From: Alphaproteobacteria bacterium
Lineage (GTDB): Bacteria > Pseudomonadota > Alphaproteobacteria > Caulobacterales > Caulobacteraceae
Direction of reading: 5' to 3'
Assembly: GCA_018820205.1 (NCBI GenBank)
Contig: JAHJOK010000075.1
Coordinates: 186,001 to 250,000 of the forward strand
Length of the DNA stretch: 64,000 nt
Shown: piece after piece, positions 62,699-64,000 of the stretch
Layout of the letters: each line of letters opens with the position of its first letter
Position numbering within the stretch: the stretch's first letter is position 1
Program-made: the position numbers and the translations under genes
The notes under the pieces: generated by a model
The model's database searches: none
What the model saw: only the letters and a program-made list of their open reading frames with translations
Told to the model about the DNA's origin: nothing

Positions 62699-63721
62699 TT
62701 ATCCGTCGGCGCGTTGCGGCGGCGTCTGCATCGAGCGGGTCGCGGGCACGCCGATTGAGGGCGTCCGCGGGGCGCCGGCCGTCTGGCCCGGCTTCATGAA
62801 CTTCACCAGCACCCGCTGACCGATCAGCAGCGGCGCGTCGCCGACCGTGACGACGACCTCGACCACCCGCTCGTCGGAGCGCTGCGACGGGTCGTCCGAG
62901 GCCAGCTTGCGCGCCCCGAAGACGGCTGCGCGGCGCAGCACCGTGCCGACATAGACCTTGGACGGATCGCCCTCTGGCGTGACCTCGACGGCCTGGCCGT
63001 TGGTGATGTTGGGAATGTCGCTTTCGACGATCTCGGCGCGGGCGATGCGCGGGGCGACAGGCTCCAGATCGAACATGTTGGACACGTTCAGGGTCGAGGC
63101 GCCGGCGCCGGGATTGGCGTAGCGGCGCACGATCCGTCCGTTGGCCGGCGAGCGGATGACGGTCAGCTCGACATTGTAGGCGGCCTGGTCGCGGCGGGCG
63201 CGGGCCGTCTGGACCTGGGCCTGCTGGGCGGCGAGGCGGGCCTGGGCCTGGGCGATGTCGTCGCGGGCCTGGTCCAGCCGTTGTCCGGCGACGAAATTGG
63301 TGGCGACCAGGCGTTCCAGTCGGTCGTATTCGCGCTGGGCGGTGCGTATATCGACCTGGATCAGGTTCAGCTGGCTCTGGGCCGAAGCGAGGTCGGCGGC
63401 GGCGGTCTGAAGCGCCAGACGCGGCTCGTCGTCTTCCTGACGGGCCAGGATCTGGCCGGCCACGACCTGATCGCCTTCCTGCACCAGCACATCGCGCACG
63501 ATGCCGCCGCGACGGGCCGCGATCTGGATGATGCCGCCCTCGATATCGACCTTGCCGTTGGCGATAGCGGCGTAGGGGCTTTCGACCTTTTCGGCGGCGG
63601 CCTTTTCGTCCTGGGCCTTTTTGGACGCGTTGGCGCCCTGCAGGAAGACGAAGCCGACGACCAGGACGAGGATCAGCAGAATGCCGATCCAGACCCATTT
63701 GTTCTTCAGGAAGGCGGGCAT
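62699..63721 (-). CDS. HlyD-family periplasmic adaptor (membrane fusion protein)
   Basis: 340 aa. N-terminal anchor VWIGILLILVLVVGFVFLQGA; lipoyl/barrel-sandwich halves (VDIEGGIIQIAARRGGIVRDVLVQEGDQVVAGQILARQ and ELTVIRSPANGRIVRRYANPGAG); a coiled-coil hairpin between (about 100-190, Ala/Gln/Asp-rich, AAADLASAQSQLNLIQ...QARDDIAQAQARLAAQQAQ); then a beta-barrel domain. With the ABC ATPase 24 bp downstream it forms a MacA/DevB-like export system. The substrate is unknown, and no permease lies in the window. Confidence 0.9.
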   Translation of the reverse strand: MPAFLKNKWVWIGILLILVLVVGFVFLQGANASKKAQDEKAAAEKVESPYAAIANGKVDIEGGIIQIAARRGGIVRDVLVQEGDQVVAGQILARQEDDEPRLALQTAAADLASAQSQLNLIQVDIRTAQREYDRLERLVATNFVAGQRLDQARDDIAQAQARLAAQQAQVQTARARRDQAAYNVELTVIRSPANGRIVRRYANPGAGASTLNVSNMFDLEPVAPRIARAEIVESDIPNITNGQAVEVTPEGDPSKVYVGTVLRRAAVFGARKLASDDPSQRSDERVVEVVVTVGDAPLLIGQRVLVKFMKPGQTAGAPRTPSIGVPATRSMQTPPQRADG

Positions 63722-63745
63722 GAGACGTGTCCTTGGGGCGTGTTC

Positions 63746-64000
63746 TTAGTGGGACGCCAGGGTGGCGTTCGGATTGGGCGTGCGGCGTTCATCGGAGATG
63801 ATGACGCCGTCCTCGATCTTGATGACCCGGTCGGCCCATTCCTCGAGTCGGGGGTCGTGGGTGACGCAGATGACCGCCGCGCCATGCTCGCTGGCCGCGC
63901 GGCGCAGCAGGCGGATCACGACCTGGCCGTTTTCGCCGTCCAGCGCCGAGGTCGGTTCGTCGGCGAACAGGATCTGGGGGTCCTTGGCCAGGGCGCGGGC
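63746..64000 (-). CDS. ABC transporter ATP-binding protein (N-terminal part outside window)
   Basis: The last 84 residues are visible, with the stop at 63746. They contain the helix before Walker B, Walker B with the D-loop (LFADEPTSALD), GAAVICVTHDPRL with the H-loop His, and WADRVIKIEDGVI. These match MacB/LolD-type ATPases. Walker A and the LSGGQ signature lie beyond base 64000. It is encoded on the minus strand, so the gene begins outside and runs into the HlyD gene. Other components probably lie beyond the edge. Confidence 0.9.
   Translation of the reverse strand, partial: ARALAKDPQILFADEPTSALDGENGQVVIRLLRRAASEHGAAVICVTHDPRLEEWADRVIKIEDGVIISDERRTPNPNATLASH

Overview
The window is high-GC bacterial DNA with short intergenic gaps, many 1-14 nt gene overlaps and frequent GTG/TTG starts. 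The gene set (complete Entner-Doudoroff cluster, Tad-type VWA protein, Anbu peptidase cluster, DUF1289/DUF1330/DUF2849/DUF3034 proteins, MetX-type acyltransferase, CysNC plus DUF934) and Caulobacter-like promoter elements suggest an alphaproteobacterium of the Caulobacterales, most like Brevundimonas. This is inferred from family knowledge; there is no rRNA here. No tRNA, rRNA, IS transposase, prophage or CRISPR array was seen.

Layout. 1-10.4 kb: a partial TPR protein, a GH16 glucanase, a DUF1428/VOC/HxlR group, a TadG-like VWA protein with a tiny flagellar-rod-like protein, mtgA, and a CobW-SDR-DUF1330-WD40 operon. 10.5-23.2 kb (all minus): a lipoprotein, glk-edd-pgl-zwf (glucose to KDPG), then the his operon hisIE-hisF-hisA-hisH-[HisC-like::HisB]-hisD-hisG behind a TrpR-like yerC gene. 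REP-type inverted repeats sit between several of these genes. 23.2-27.7 kb: an EAL signalling protein, an exported cupredoxin, a DUF3034 outer-membrane barrel and an exported truncated hemoglobin. 27.8-31.8 kb: the ATP-grasp/alpha-E/transglutaminase/Anbu cluster. 31.85-32.8 kb: REPs and a gene-free structured region. 32.8-35.8 kb: TonB siderophore receptor and PiuC-like hydroxylase. 35.8-38.1 kb: a divergent murein-recycling pair. 38.1-42.6 kb: overlapping genes for an alpha/beta hydrolase, a membrane spermidine-synthase-like protein and an exported PCMT-like lipoprotein.

42.9-50.0 kb is an aspartate-family amino acid region. metX-metB lies behind a SAM-I riboswitch. A threonine-type attenuator precedes an ACT-less aspartokinase-homoserine dehydrogenase fusion and thrB, with thrC convergent. 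50.3-61.5 kb is assimilatory sulfate reduction: cysD, cysNC, a LysR regulator, cysG, DUF2849, cysI, a DUF934-CysH fusion, cysK, then dusA and a TauE/SafE permease. 61.5-64 kb holds an aspartic protease, a DUF1289 protein, a 51-aa gene whose ribosome binding site lies inside a hairpin, and an HlyD/ABC export system cut by the window end.

The most notable items are the threonine attenuator paired with an aspartokinase lacking ACT domains, the catalytically dead HisC-like domain fused to HisB, a palindromic element captured in frame by the DUF2849 gene, the SD-masking hairpin, and the copper/EAL/hemoglobin cluster.
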